This document shows, in pieces, positions 44,985 to 56,218 of a DNA stretch of 64,000 nt; within the stretch, counting starts at the first letter, position 1, and every line of letters starts with the position of its first letter. The translations under genes and the position numbers were made by a program. The DNA comes from Mixophyes australis (lineage: Eukaryota; Chordata; Amphibia; Anura; Limnodynastidae): contig JAVHZZ010000009.1 of NCBI GenBank assembly GCA_036250195.1, positions 101,764,771-101,828,770 on the forward strand. The letters run 5' to 3'. A model generated the notes under the pieces. That model was not told where the DNA came from and did no database searches. It was given only the letters and a program-made list of their open reading frames with translations.

Positions 44985-46188
44985 TGTCACACGCCGGTCC
45001 CATAGATAAGTGCCGACGTTGTTACCTCCTTCCTAGAAGCGGTGATCCAGGCTACTATTTTGTGTCAAGGCTCCTATGTAGTTGGTTTTGCGCATGTGCT
45101 GCTTGTTGCCCTCATTTGTTACCTCCTACCGATTCCCATTGGTGCATAGGATTATGGAGCACTATTTAAACCTCCCTTGGTCCCTCTGTCCATTGCCTGT
45201 TCTTTGAGTTACATACTCTTCCTATGGGATTAGGCTCCTGTTGGTTTATCTCCTCCACTGTACCTTGTTTTGTTAATTTGGATCAGCCAGCTCTACTCCG
45301 CTACTACTTCCATGCTGGGACTGCTGCTGTAACAAGCAAACTCACCTGCTGCCAGAATCCCTATCCAGGGATCAGCCAGCCAGTCAACTCCATCGCTGCT
45401 TCTACGCTGGGACTGCCGTTGTACAAGTAACTCGCTTGTTATTGGAATCACTACTTACAGATCGGCTAAGTTTTCCTTCCTTATTATGTGCATATTGAAT
45501 TGTCGCTGTAACCAGTAACTCACCTGTAGTTACAATTATCATACATGGATCAGCTAAAGTTCTATTCTACATTTGCCCTGTTTGTACTTCAGCTGTATCA
45601 GTGATTTCTCTGCTATTATCCTGAGTTACCAACTGCAAGCCAGCTAGTTTCATCTATCATCTTCATTGACTATTTGAGCTGCTGCTATATCATGATTCTC
45701 CTGCTATTACTTTGAGTTACTAATTGCAGCCAACTAGTGCTATCATCTTCATTGACTATTTGAACTGTTGCTGTATCAGCGATTCTCCCGTTGTTACCCT
45801 GAGTTACTAAATTGAAAGCCAGCTAGTTCAATCATCTCCATTGACTATTTGAACTGTTGCTGTATCATTGATGCTCCTGTTGTTACCCTGAGTTACCAAA
45901 TATAAACCAGTTATTTATAAACCATTCTCATTGATTGTTTGAACTGTTGCTGTACCAGTGATTCTCCTACCATTACCTTGAGTTATCAAAACCTGTGTTT
46001 CAAACTCCACCACTTCTCTGTCTCTCATTTCGGAGGCCGCGACCTGCGGGATAGGGGCAGCAAAGCCCATACCTCCTTGCGGGGGTCACTGGTGAAAACC
46101 CCCTACCCGTTAGACTCCACGCTCCTGAATGAGTACCATTCATTGACAGAGAACAGGGATCCACTAAATATTCTGCAGATCTGTGACA
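44985..46188 (+). mobile_element. Solo LTR, TGTCACACGCCGG type (copy B)
   Basis: Starts TGTCACACGCCGGTCCC and ends GATCTGTGACA, so its ends are inverted (TGTCACA/TGTGACA). It shares with copy A the leading block, CTATTTAAACCTCCC, a degenerate 90-bp tandem array (about 45580-45970, period 86-90), GGCCGCGACCTGCGG and CGTTAGACTCC. It lies opposite in orientation to the chromovirus and within its integrase region. No 5-bp duplication is seen (AATTC versus AAAGT), so flanking sequence may have been lost or added. Confidence 0.82.
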
Positions 46189-46560
46189 AAAGTCTTGATT
46201 TGACCAAAAAATATAAATAAAAATGGCGCATGGTATCTACTGGCTAAAATGCTGGCTAAAATTGACTCAAAAGTTAAAGCTCTAATAGAGCCCAATTATA
46301 AATAAATAATAATAAGGTATTAGCGAAACCCAATTCTTGATCTGAAACGCAGCTGCCTAGGGTTGTGTAACCCTACTGCTAAAGGCAAACAAGAAATAGA
46401 AATATTTTATTTTATAAGACCTAGTTTTGCATTTTTATTGTCGTGTAATATAACTGTTTGAAGAATTTACACTGAAATAGCTATATTGTGTGCAATAAAT
46501 AAATTGTTATATTTGTATTTTACTTTTCAGCATTGTGTGTTTTTTTTCTTGATCAGATCC
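46189..46560. other. Unassigned 0.4-kb block inside integrase
   Basis: AT-rich non-coding sequence between LTR copy B and the resumed integrase frame. It is not recognisable as gypsy sequence and may be the rest of the element that brought copy B. Confidence 0.4.
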
Positions 46561-46950
46561 AGCGCTGTCTTTATTTCTATTTTCCAGGTTTGCAACAGGA
46601 GGCTATCCTCTGAGTGGTACGAAGTGAGCCATTTGGAAAAACTGTCTACTGTTACCCATATGGCATTAAAGCCATTGCTATCAGGCAGGTCGGTAATGAA
46701 GTCCATAGAGATACTGAACCATGGCTGGTCGTGAATGGGTTAAGAACAATGTGGAACCAGGAAAGACAACCAGGGAATTTTATGCCACGCACAGACGGTG
46801 CAGGATTGGTCAAATTATTGTACATCTTAGAGGAGAGTTGGCCACAAGCAGAATCTAAAAAACAAACAAAGGTTCTCTTTAGCCACAGCATGTTCTGCTA
46901 ATTTAGAGCTATTAGCCCAAAGTGTTAATTTAGGATGGAATTTGGGATTG
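46560..46950 (-). pseudogene. Integrase N-terminal half, remnant
   Basis: Minus-strand reading gives CTVCAWHKIPW from the zinc-binding region end, followed by [19 protein letters not shown] and [13 protein letters not shown], the first part of the integrase core with its catalytic Asp in MDFITDLP. Stops interrupt the frame. The continuation is at 44984. Confidence 0.85.
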
Positions 46951-47027
46951 AAGAAAGAGCGATCAACTGGTGGTGTTTAGGAAAAGTACTAGTTAATGCC
47001 AGGATGCTAATTTGATCCAAAACTGAT

Positions 47028-48460
47028 TTAGGATTGAACATCCAAAGTATCGAAGGAAAAGGAGAGGGCGTCAGCTCTGTAGGTCTTAATAAGATTGAAA
47101 CGTGTAAACAAAAGAGACAATCTCATCTGCCTGGGATTGAGACAGTGGGATGTTTGGATATATATAAAGTTCTCATGATTGGTGAAAATGATGACAGGAT
47201 GAGCTGCCCCCTCTAGGAGATGTCGCCATTCCTCAAGTGCTGCCTTGATTGAGAGCAGTTCTTTATCTTCAATCCTATAATTCTTCTCTGCTGCCGAGAA
47301 TTCTTTTGAGAACAAACCACAGGGATGTATTCTCCCTGATATATCCTTTTGAGACAGGACCGCACCAACCCCTACAGAAGAGACATCAACTTTTAAAATG
47401 GTTAAATGATGTGTGTTTGAGAGATAACTGGTGCAGAGGCAAAGCTTTTGTTAAGGTTTGAAGAGTGGGGATGGTCTCCAGGGGCCAGGTTTTGTGATGA
47501 TCTCCTTTATGGGTAAGGGCAGTGATAGCAGTTGTGAAATCCGTAATAAACTGATAATAGTTGGTGAATCCCACAAATCATTGGATAGCCTTAAAGTCCA
47601 AAGGATGAGGCCAATTGAGGGCAGAGACCTTTTCTGGATCCATCTGCAGACCTCATCCAGACACTAAATAACTAAGAAAAGGTATTTTCTCTTGCTCAAA
47701 GAGACATTTCTCCAGCTTACAGTACAGACCATAAGACAGCAGACAACTGGGAACCCACTTAATTGGTTATGGTGGGTTTCCAAATCCTTGGAGAAGATCA
47801 AGATGTTGTCAAGGTACACGACCTCACAATGGCACAAAAGATTCATAAAAATCTCATTCACAAGTTCTTTAAAGACTGGAGCATTACTGAGATGAAATGG
47901 TATATCCAGGCATTTATAGTGGCCATCGCGTGTATTGAAGGCATTCGTCCATTTGTCCCCCTGATTCTGATGAGATTGTATGCACCTCATAAGTCTAGTT
48001 TGATAAAAAGTTTGGACCTACAGTTGCAGTCAAAGAGTTTGGAGATAAGATGCAAAGGGTAGCTGTTTTTTATTGTTATGGCATTGATTCTGAGGTAACT
48101 TATGCAAAGCCTGAGGGAACCGTCCTTTTTTTTTTTTTTTAACAAAGAAACAACCAGCTTTCCCAGGTGAAGAGAACTTGCAGATAAAACCGCGTTTGAA
48201 ATTTTCTGAAATGTAATCAGAGTTTCGGGAAGTGAGAGTAGCTAAACACAGCCACAGGGAATAGTCTTCCCAGAAATTAAGCCCTACAGTACAGTCCCAA
48301 GGACAGTGGTTTCACAAAAAAAATCCTGAAAAGAGGCATAGACAGATGGCAAAGAGGGACAAGACAATTGAGACTGGTCCTGGAAGATGCAGTTTTCAGA
48401 AGGTGCCCCAGGAGGTAACCTGTGCCCGCTGCCAGTCAAGCTGAGGAGAATGAGTCCGGA
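47028..48460 (-). pseudogene. Gypsy reverse transcriptase and RNase H, remnant
   Basis: Segments in order: 47990-47664, DKWTNAFNTRDGHYKCLDIPF and VVYLDNILIFSKDLE, where the catalytic YLDD reads YLDN (complement of 47805-47816); 47574-47386, LGF-like GFTNYYQFITDF and ITALTHKGDHHKTW, the connection region; 47315-47028, FSAAEKNYRIEDKELLSIK and EWRHLLEGAAHPVIIFTNHE, the RNase H domain, ending in RADALS. The changed catalytic Asp and the frame breaks rule out activity. Confidence 0.88.
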
Positions 48461-48589
48461 GCCATGGTAAGCCTTGAATGATGGGGTTAATATTCCGAGG
48501 GAGGACTAGAAGACTTAACCATTCAGAATGTAGTGACACCAGGAAAGTGTACATCTGGATATTGTCTAATTAAGTACTCAATTACTGTC

Positions 48590-49910
48590 CACGGCAGTCA
48601 CAGATAGATGATGGTCCACGAGTTTGGAAATAAGCCGAAGGTCTGCAGCTAGAGGTGCATAAATAAAATTACCTGTCAAGCCAGAATCTACAAAGATAGA
48701 AACTGAAATGGGATATCTTGGTTAGTGGACCGTGCCCGGCATAAGAAATTCAGAATTTTTTACAAGGGGATATTCTTCAATCCTAACTCGCCCTCCCACA
48801 TACCATTTTGGATTTGCCTTTTCCTGGTCTTATAGGAAAATTCACCAAAATGTAGCTCAGATTCTGCGCACGCAATGAAAACAAAAGCTGTTCTTAAATC
48901 TCCTCTCTCGCTCCTCTTGTGAAAAACAAGAATGGACCACTTGAATCATCTCCTCATGAGTTAAGGGAGGATTTTGGAATTTAAGTGTCAGGCAGGCAAA
49001 TGAGTGGCAGGAGTGTTCCCTCTCATAAGTCCATTCCCTGAAACTGAGGTCAATCTTAATGCAGAGAGAAATTAATTAATCGAAGTTAGATGGTAGTTCC
49101 CTGAAAGCAATTTCATCCTTAATGCGATCAGTCAGGCCTTGCCAGAAGGCTGACACTAAGGAAATGCAATGCGTATTGAACCACTAAGATTGAGTCTTCA
49201 AGTAGCTTCAATAAATTGAAGGCGGCTGACAAGACTAGCCGGGCTCATCAAAAAGATCTTTTAAACGGCTTGATAAATGCAGTGAAATTCTTCAGTATAG
49301 CATCATTGCACTCCTAAAGAGGAGATGCCTAGGAGAGAGCCTGACCAGACAGTAAGGAGATCATGTACGCAATCTTGGCTCTTTGGGATGAGAAATTTTC
49401 AGGGGAGAGCTCAAACTGTACAGCACATTGATTGAGAAACCCATGACGTTTCTTTGGATATCAATCAAACTTGACTTGAGTAGGAATGCACAATTTAGAG
49501 GGTAAAGGAACTATTGCAGCCAAAACAGACTAGGAAGGATCTGACGCCTCCAGCTCAAAGTCCAAAAAGTCAGAAGGATCATGAGACACCGATTTTTCAG
49601 TCTGTATTCATACTAAAATTCAAGATCAAGCAAGCTTTTGTATTTCTGCTCCATGGGAAGGTACTATCCTTTCTGAGCTCGCCTTTGAACACCTGCACTA
49701 CGGTTTAACAGGTGTACCACCCCAGTCAAACTCCCCAGCTGCCACTGCCCTCAGAGCCAGATGGGTCAGGGAGGCCTGATTGTTATCCAGATGGGTCACC
49801 AGCCCTTGCAGGATTTGAAGGAGCTTAGCCTGGTTTGATTCTTGCTGATCCACTCGAATTGTTAGATGCGGATGCAAGTTGCGACGTCAAAGATCCTCAG
49901 TGGTGTCCAT
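48590..49910 (-). pseudogene. Gypsy gag and protease, remnant
   Basis: The gag start reads MDTTED just inside the 5' LTR (near 49910). A middle part around 49020-49150 reads LTDRIKDEIAFRELPSNFD and LSFREWTYERE, a match in pattern to chromovirus capsid sequences. The protease active site DSG (in FVDSGLTGNFI, complement of 48680-48688) is kept. Many stops and frameshifts lie between. Confidence 0.75.
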
Positions 49911-50700
49911 TTTTTGGTATAGAATATTATATTATGAACCAATGGAAAAGTAAGACAAGTTACCTGCTAGTAGTTGACGTTACTAAGCAAAGAGGCACGG
50001 TGTGTAATACACCCCCAGTGTTCACCAGGGACCCCAACAAGTAGGTTAAGTTTTAGCTCCATGAGACATGTAGATCACGGCCCTCAGTGCCAGTTAGTAG
50101 CAAGGTAGCTGGAGACCAGGTGTAATCAGGGAAGCAGAGGTCAGAACCAGGATATCCATATGAAGCCAATTTGTGAAACAGAAGAATAGTCTGGGTAGCT
50201 GGAGTCAGAACCAGGAAATCCAAATGAAACAAATTTGTGAGACAGGAGATTGGTCATGGTAGCCAGTTTAAAACCAGGAGGTCCAATGGAACCAAAATCA
50301 CTAGGATAAATGTAAGTCAGCTACAGGCAAGGGTCAGCAACAGTAAGTCCAAATAGAGCAGAACCAGGAGAATCCTAATTAACTTACAAGGTACAGGAGC
50401 CAGAAGTAGACCAAGGGGTATATTTACTAAACTGAGGGTTTGAAAAAGTGGAGATGTTGCCAACAGCAACTAATCAGATTCTAGCTGTCATTTTGTAGAA
50501 TATATTAAATAAATGATAACTAGAATCTGATTGGGTGCTATAGGCAACATCTCCACTTTTTCAAACCCACAGTTTAGTAAATATACCTCCAAGTGGTGAT
50601 ATAATACTCTGCCTTAAATAGGCAGTCCTAATCAAGGTATCCGTGGTAAGTGACCTCAAAACTGACCACTGATACAGGAAACCAAAGAAGCGTGAGAATC
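49911..50700 (-). repeat. 5' LTR of the chromovirus, with MITE
   Basis: Minus-strand LTR ending near TAATATAATATTCTATACC before gag. It contains tandemly similar phrases (CCAGGAAATCCAAATGAA, CCAGGATATCCATATGAA). The outer (50700) boundary is approximate. Confidence 0.7.
50416..50590. mobile_element. Palindromic MITE in the 5' LTR
   Basis: Same family as 38871-39045, with ends GGGTATATTTACTAAACTG and the complement. Flanked by AAG (50413-50415, 50591-50593). The 3' LTR at 44300 lacks it, giving an empty site that supports a 3-bp duplication. Confidence 0.93.
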
Positions 50701-51029
50701 AAGGCTAGAGAAGGAAGTCTTGTCCTGTTGAATAGCAATGGGATGCGCATACCGGCAGGGGAGGAGTTTGTTCCACTGCAAGGAGAGAGAGAGCGGCGAT
50801 GGCACCTGACATTGTTATCCTCATCAGTTTCTAATAATGATCTGTTTCTAATAAGTTGCTGAACCTTCTGCATCCTCCAAATGCAATGGAAAGTAATAGG
50901 AGTAGGCAACGCATAACCCCTCAGGAACCCCTGTGTATATACATTACAGATATATAAAGATTTCGGAACACACAGCTTGCCCCGTATGGGGCTGAGTAGC
51001 CGCAAACCAGTCAGAGTGCCCATGCTGAC

Positions 51030-51740
51030 CCCTTTCCATTGCTGAAATTGCCTACAATGGGCATGTGAGTGCCAGAACTAAACCATAGAGCAATGGAAGG
51101 AGGTGGCTTGGTCTGATCAATTGCGCTTTCTTTTACATCATGTGGATGGCTGGGTGCATGTGCATCATTTACCTGGGGGGAGAGATGGCACAAGGAAGCA
51201 CTATGGGAAGAAGTCAAGCTAGTAGAGACAGTGTCATGGTCTGGGCAATGCTCTGCTGGGAAACCTTGGGTCCTGGCATTCATGTGGATGTTACTTTGAT
51301 ATGTACCACCTATTTAAAACATTGTTACAGACCAAGTACACCCCTTCAAGACAATGGTATAAATTGATGGTAGTGGCCTCTTTCAGCAGGATAATGCACC
51401 CTGCCACACTGCAAAAGTTGTTCAGGAATAGTTTGCGGAACATGACAGAAAGTTCAAAGTGTTGACTCCAAATTTCTTGGATCTCAATCTGATCAGTGGG
51501 ATGTGCTGGAAAACAAGTCTGAGACATGGAGGCCCCACCTTGCAATTTACAGGACTTAAAGGATCTGCTACTAACATCTTGGTGCCAGATACCAAAGGAT
51601 ACCTTCAGAGGTCTTGTAGTAGGAGGTCTCCACATACTGATTGGCAAATGAATGAGTGTCTGAGGTCTGATTATTTATCACTAGACATTAGAGTGAGAGG
51701 GGATACATGCCATAATGCCAGCAGAGATCTGGGGTTTGCA
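51030..51740 (+). pseudogene. Tc1 transposase, C-terminal remnant
   Basis: Plus-strand frames carry the middle and end of a Tc1 transposase: 51140-51367 has QGSTMGRSQASRDSVMVWAM and CWETLGPGIHVDVT; next GLFQQDNAPCHTAKVVQE (51372-51425) with the second catalytic Asp of the DDE triad; then FKVLTPNFLDLN near 51450-51485, where the third acidic region is disturbed. Later sequence (51585-51660) keeps traces of the C-terminus. The left side near 51040 starts inside the domain, and no terminal repeats are seen. Same subfamily as 10556-11165. Confidence 0.85.
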
Positions 51741-52287
51741 GCACTCTAGTTCAACCATTTACTTGTGTTTGCACTCCCTTTAAAAATTAATACTTACGCC
51801 CCATTTGTTTACATATTTAATATTTAAAAAGATAAAGTATTTGAAAGAACAAAATGTCTGTGTGTTAACAGGGGTCCTTTTTCCATATCTGGTGGTCCTG
51901 CCCAAAGATGGCTTTTTTGGGGGTGATGTTGTTGTTTTGATCAGGGATGTCACTACAGTTCATTTTTCTCAATGCCCAGGGTCCTTACTCTTGGGTTCCC
52001 CTCTAGAGGTCCTAGGCAAGTACTCAGAAAAACTTTCGGTTCAGATTCTCAACGCTGCCAGATTCCTAGTGGAGATGCACATCCTCTTTCTCCTGTTTAC
52101 CTCTGCCCCAGCTCCCCTCTCTTTTCTCCTTTTCATCACTCAACTCCTGCTTTTTCCTCTTCTCTCTCCCTCCACTCCCACTCCTTCTGTGCACAGGTAA
52201 TCTCTCTTACCTCTTTGTCATTGCACCTGCTTTCTGCTGAGTTTGTCATTTTTGTACTTTTGCACTTTGTTATGCCTGTATACCGTG
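51741..52287. other. Unassigned sequence
   Basis: No recognised feature; pyrimidine-rich around 52080-52200. Overlapping motif-less frames of 108-131 codons at 51805-52298. Confidence 0.4.
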
Positions 52288-52289
52288 TA

Positions 52290-53825
52290 CAGTCATGACC
52301 AAAAGTTTTGAGAACGTCACAAGTATTGGTTTTCACAAAGTTTGCCGCTTCAGTGTTTTTAGACCTTTTTGTCAGATGTTGCTATGGTATACTTAAGTAA
52401 AATTACAAGCATTGCATAAGTGTCATAGGCTTTTATTGACAAGTAAATTAAATTTATGCAAAGAGTCAATATTTGTAGTGTTGACCTTTCTATTTGAAGA
52501 CCTTTGCATTTCGCCGTGGCATGCTGTCAATCAACTTCTGGGCCACATACTGACTGATAGCCACCCATTCTTGCCTAATCAATGCTTGGAGTTTGTCAGA
52601 ATTTGTGTTGTCCATCCACCTCTTGAGGATTGACCACAAGTTCTCAATGGGATTAAGGTCTGGGGAGTTTCCTGGCTATGGACCCAAAATTTTGATGTTT
52701 TGATCCCCGAGCCACCTAGTTATTCAAGGTGCTCCATCATGCTGGAAAAGGCATTGTTTGCATCAAACTGTTCTTGGATGGCTGGGAGAAGTTGCTCTTG
52801 GAGAATGTTTTGGTACCATTCTTTATTCATGGCTGTGTTCTTAGGGAATATTGTGAGTGAGCCCACTCCTTGGCTGAGAAGCAACCCCACACATGACTGG
52901 TCTCAGGATGCTTTACTGTTGGCATGACACAAAACTGATGGTAGCGCTCACCTTTCTTTCTCAGAACAAACATTTTTCCAGATGGCACAAACAATGTGAA
53001 AGGGGATTCATCAGAAAAAATAACTTTACCCCATTCCTCAGCAGTCCAATCCCTGTACCTTTTGCAGAATATCAATCTGTCCCTGATGTTTTTCCTGGAG
53101 AAAAGTGGCTTCTTAGCTGGCCTTCTTAACACCAGCCTCCAAAAGTCTTCATCTAATTCTGCGTGCTGATGCACTTATGCCTGCCTGCTGCCATTCCTGA
53201 GCAACCTCTGCACTGGTGGTGCCCCGATCACGCAGCTGAATCAACTTTAGGAGACAGTCTTGGCGCTTGCTGGACGTTCTTGGGCGTCCCAAAGCCTTCT
53301 TCACAACTATTGAATCTCTTTCCTTGAAGTTCTTGATGATCTGATAAATGGTTGATTAAGGTGCAATCTTACTAGCAGCAATATCTTTACTTGTGAAGTC
53401 ATTTTTGTGCAAAGCAATGATGACTGCGCGTGTTTCTTTGCAGGTAACCATGGTCAACAGAGGAAGAACAATGATTTCAAGCACCACCCTCCTTTTAAAG
53501 CTTCCAGTCTGTTATTCTAACTCAATCAGCATGACAGAGTGATCTCCAGCCTTGTCCTCATCCATACTCTTACCTGTGTAACGAGAGAATCACTGACCTG
53601 ATGTCAGCTGGTCCTTTTGTGGCAGGGCTGAAATGCAATGGAAATGTTGTTTTGGGGATAAAGTTCATTGTCATAGCAAAGAGGGACTTTTAAATTAATT
53701 GCAATTCATCTGATCACTCTTCATGACATTCTGGAGTATATGCAAATTGCCATTATAGAAACTGAGGCAGCAGATGTTCTGAAAAATAATATATGTGTCA
53801 TTCTCAAAACTTTTTGCCATGACTG
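52290..53825 (-). mobile_element. Tc1-like transposon with both ends (1.54 kb)
   Basis: Terminal inverted repeats CAGTCATGACCAAAAGTTTT and its near complement AAAACTTTTTGCCATGACTG, flanked by TA on each side (52288-52289, 53826-53827), as expected for Tc1. The length suits a full element with a single transposase gene, which lies on the minus strand and is broken. Confidence 0.95.
52480..53451 (-). pseudogene. Tc1 transposase, full-length but broken
   Basis: The start codon at 53451 gives MVTCKETRAVIIALHKNDFT, the first DNA-binding helices, but a TAA stop follows after about 32 codons. Later parts: the GRPRTSSKRQ hook between the two DNA-binding subdomains; DEDFWRLVLRRPAKKPLFS, then EEWGKVIFSDESPF with the first catalytic Asp (in frame 53174-52827); FQHDGAP with the second, in another frame near 52735-52755; and the end near 52490 where PRRNAKV can be read. 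The element could have been mobilised only by another copy. Confidence 0.9.
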
Positions 53826-53827
53826 TA

Positions 53828-54380
53828 TTGTTACCCTTTACAGTTGTCCATTGCTCTATGTAAAGTGCTGCAAACCCTTTGTTGTGCCTCATAAATAAAT
53901 GAAAATAATAATAATAGTTGCGGAACATTGTAAAAGACAGTTTGGGCTGGTTTCCACTATTATAGAGAGACCACAAGCATGGGCTTCCACTGTCATAGTG
54001 AAAACAAGCCCCATGTTGTTTAGTACCGGGTTGGTGCCTCTATGGGGTGACCAAAAATCAGCACATCCCCCTACCCTCAGTCTACCAGCCCCAACATGAA
54101 AGCAGTGGGAACTGCCTAAGGTCCCACCAGTGGTTCCAGTATAATGGACATGGACCCCTAAGACCTTTTAACATTACTTGAATAAAAGACTCCACAAAAC
54201 CATTATTCACCCATTTATTAAATATAGCAAAACAAAATATTCCTTCTTGATCTGTTCTATTCCAAGTAGGAAAATAAAATCTTCTTCTTTCTTTATCCGT
54301 CATAATACAATGTAGGAAAAGAGTGCAAAAAGAGACCCACCCACCTCTAACACACGACTGAGAACCCAAGGTGACACAAA
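53828..54380. other. Unassigned sequence with one odd minus frame
   Basis: The 95-codon minus frame 54082-54369 includes ERRRFYFPTWNRTDQEG, which does not look like simple repeat, but I recognise no family. It adjoins the DIRS-like fragment and may be part of that element. Confidence 0.35.
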
Positions 54381-54449
54381 GAATTTCATGAACGGATGAA
54401 TTCTCTTTGCTACTTGAAAGAACCTCTTGATTAAATCAACTGCTATTAA

Positions 54450-55218
54450 TCTTGTGTCTAGGAACATACTGTGCTGACACGTGTACCGTTAATGTGCTAA
54501 GACCAAGTACTTTCTGCATACTTACTTGAAGAAATTCAGTGTCTGAGGGATTCTGGCTTCTGGTGCACTGACTGACCTGGACTGCACCAATCCATAAGTG
54601 TTTTCCAAACCCTGTAGTATGCTATAGCAGAATTATTTTTTCTTGCTTGTTTTAAAACTTCAAGAGACTCAAGAATTGGCCCCTGATGTAAAAGGTCTGG
54701 CCAAGCTGGTAGAAGCCATGGTTGTTATGAGAGCATGTCCCATGTTGCCGCAAACCACAGTCTGAATAATCAAAATGGAAGAATTGATATGAATTCTGCT
54801 TCTTCCTTATTTTCTTCAACGTACATGCAATTACAAGCACAGGCGGAAACATGACCCCAGTTTCCATGAGCTCGTTAGAGAATTTCTTTTATCTGCTTTT
54901 GAATACCTATGACGGGAGTAGAATGTTCTTACCTTGCTGTTTTTGCTTGAAGCCATCAGGTCTATTTGTGGGATCCCCAACATTCTCTGTTACTTTCTGA
55001 AACACTTCTCCGTTCAATGACCATTCTCCTGGATGGATCTGGTAATGACTGAGATAATCTGCCACCATATTGTCCTTTTCCAATACTTCAAGTACTGATA
55101 TGGACTTGGGATTTTTTTCCGCCCAGGATATGATTATTGATATCTCAGCCATCATGATGTATCTTTGTTTGATTGTGAAAGTTGCCACCGTCTGATTGTT
55201 TGAGATTCTTTCTCGCAA
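54450..55218 (-). pseudogene. DIRS-like retrotransposon fragment (RNase H and recombinase start)
   Basis: The first part (55218-54907) reads RISNNQTVATFTIKQR, then ISWAEKNPKSISVLEV and VADYLSHYQIHPGEWSLNGE, the layout of the RNase H end of DIRS-type polyproteins (ADxLSR...EW.L). Farther on, in another frame (about 54690-54540), LEVLKQARKNNSAIAYYRVW and KTLMDWCSPGQS match the N-terminal part of a tyrosine recombinase. Elements of this group integrate with a tyrosine recombinase, not a DDE integrase. Class is inferred from pattern; no split direct repeats were found. Confidence 0.6.
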
Positions 55219-55603
55219 TTGAGGTATAAAAGATACTAATTCAACCTCTGTAGGTACTATTATACCACATCCCCCTATGTTTGTTCCTGCAGAGCCTTAT
55301 GCTCAGGATATCTAAAATAAATTGCAACCTGAGAGTTGCACCCATACATAGAATAATATATAAGAAAGGAAGAGAGCAAATGAAGTGTACAAATTGGGGC
55401 ACTCTGGGATGTTGGATGTAGAATATTTAAAATGTGTTTCTTTATTAATAATATATTAAAAAGAGCTTTTTCTGATCACTGAAAGCTAACAAAATAGATT
55501 AAAAACCTCAGTGAAAATTGTGATGTGATTAAAACGTACAGTGAATTAATGTGATTTAATAATTGCAGCATTAACTGCAATAACCTTGTTGCTTTATTTA
55601 ATT

Positions 55604-55605
<2 letters not shown>
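55219..55605. other. AT-rich sequence
   Basis: No recognised feature. Confidence 0.4.

Positions 55606-55685
<80 letters not shown>
55606..55685. repeat. TA microsatellite, left part
   Basis: About 40 TA units, interrupted at 55686 by an LTR and continued at 56181. Confidence 0.95.
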
Positions 55686-55688
<3 letters not shown>

Positions 55689-56180
55689 GGCAAGAGCCTG
55701 CTACTGCTGAAGCACACGTGAACAACTTCTTTTTATGCAGCTTTATTGTCTGGATGGTTAAAATGTATTTGAACCGTATGACTTTCACAGCAATTATGAA
55801 GACCCTAAACGCTAGCTAAACATAGACCAGCTCTCTCAAGACAAGCCAGCTTCCCCAGCGTTGTTCTCAGTGAACAAATTACACAAACAAGCTTTTATAC
55901 ATGATACTCCTCCCCCAGCCTTAGTTTGATGTGCAGGTGACACACCCACCTTCTCTTTAAGAGGAAACTCCCATCACTGGCTCTGTTTGCATTAACAGAC
56001 ACACCCTGTCTGCTTGCTGAGAGGAAGGAGCTTTCAAATCATGTAAGTTAACCAAACTTTAAACTACACATATGTCTTTACCTGGTTTAACCTCATTCTA
56101 GGTGCATAACTGCGCCAATGTTTTACCCTGCTTGCATGCTTTCTCTGCATCTTGTCAGATAAATGGCTCCCTTTGTTACA
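55686..56180 (-). mobile_element. Solo LTR (495 bp) inside a TA array
   Basis: Minus-strand LTR starting TGTAACAAAGGGAGCC (56180) and ending GCTCTTGCCACA (55686). It has TATAAAAGC (complement near 55890-55898) and AATAAAGC (complement near 55739-55746) in the right order. Both flanks are TA repeat, so the duplication cannot be told from the array. Class within the LTR elements is not determined; an endogenous-retrovirus type is possible. Confidence 0.85.
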
Positions 56181-56183
56181 ATA

Positions 56184-56218
<35 letters not shown>

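Larger units (their letters stand above)
43925..50700 (-). mobile_element. Ty3/gypsy chromovirus, minus strand, nested and decayed
   Basis: A near-complete element in reverse orientation: 5' LTR at about 50700-49910, gag 49910-48750, protease, reverse transcriptase and RNase H 48700-47028, integrase 46950-44380 with a chromodomain-type tail, and 3' LTR 44330-43925. The two LTRs share AACCAMTGGAAAAGTAAGAC, AAATAGAGCAGAACCAGGAG and CAGGAGCCAGAAGTAGACC. It is interrupted by LTR copy B and an unassigned 0.4-kb block (44985-46560) and by a MITE in the 5' LTR (50416-50590). The 3' LTR lacks part of the sequence present in the 5' LTR. Confidence 0.87.

Noticed and set aside
44985..46188. LTR copies A and B as the paired LTRs of the chromovirus
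   Set aside because: They are in opposite orientations, copy B lies inside the integrase, and a different pair (43925-44330 and 49911-50700) matches in the expected positions and orientation.
46486..46901. Plus-strand frames near 46.5-46.9 kb as host exons with a TTTCCAG acceptor
   Set aside because: The same DNA reads as gypsy integrase on the minus strand; the acceptor-like string is incidental.
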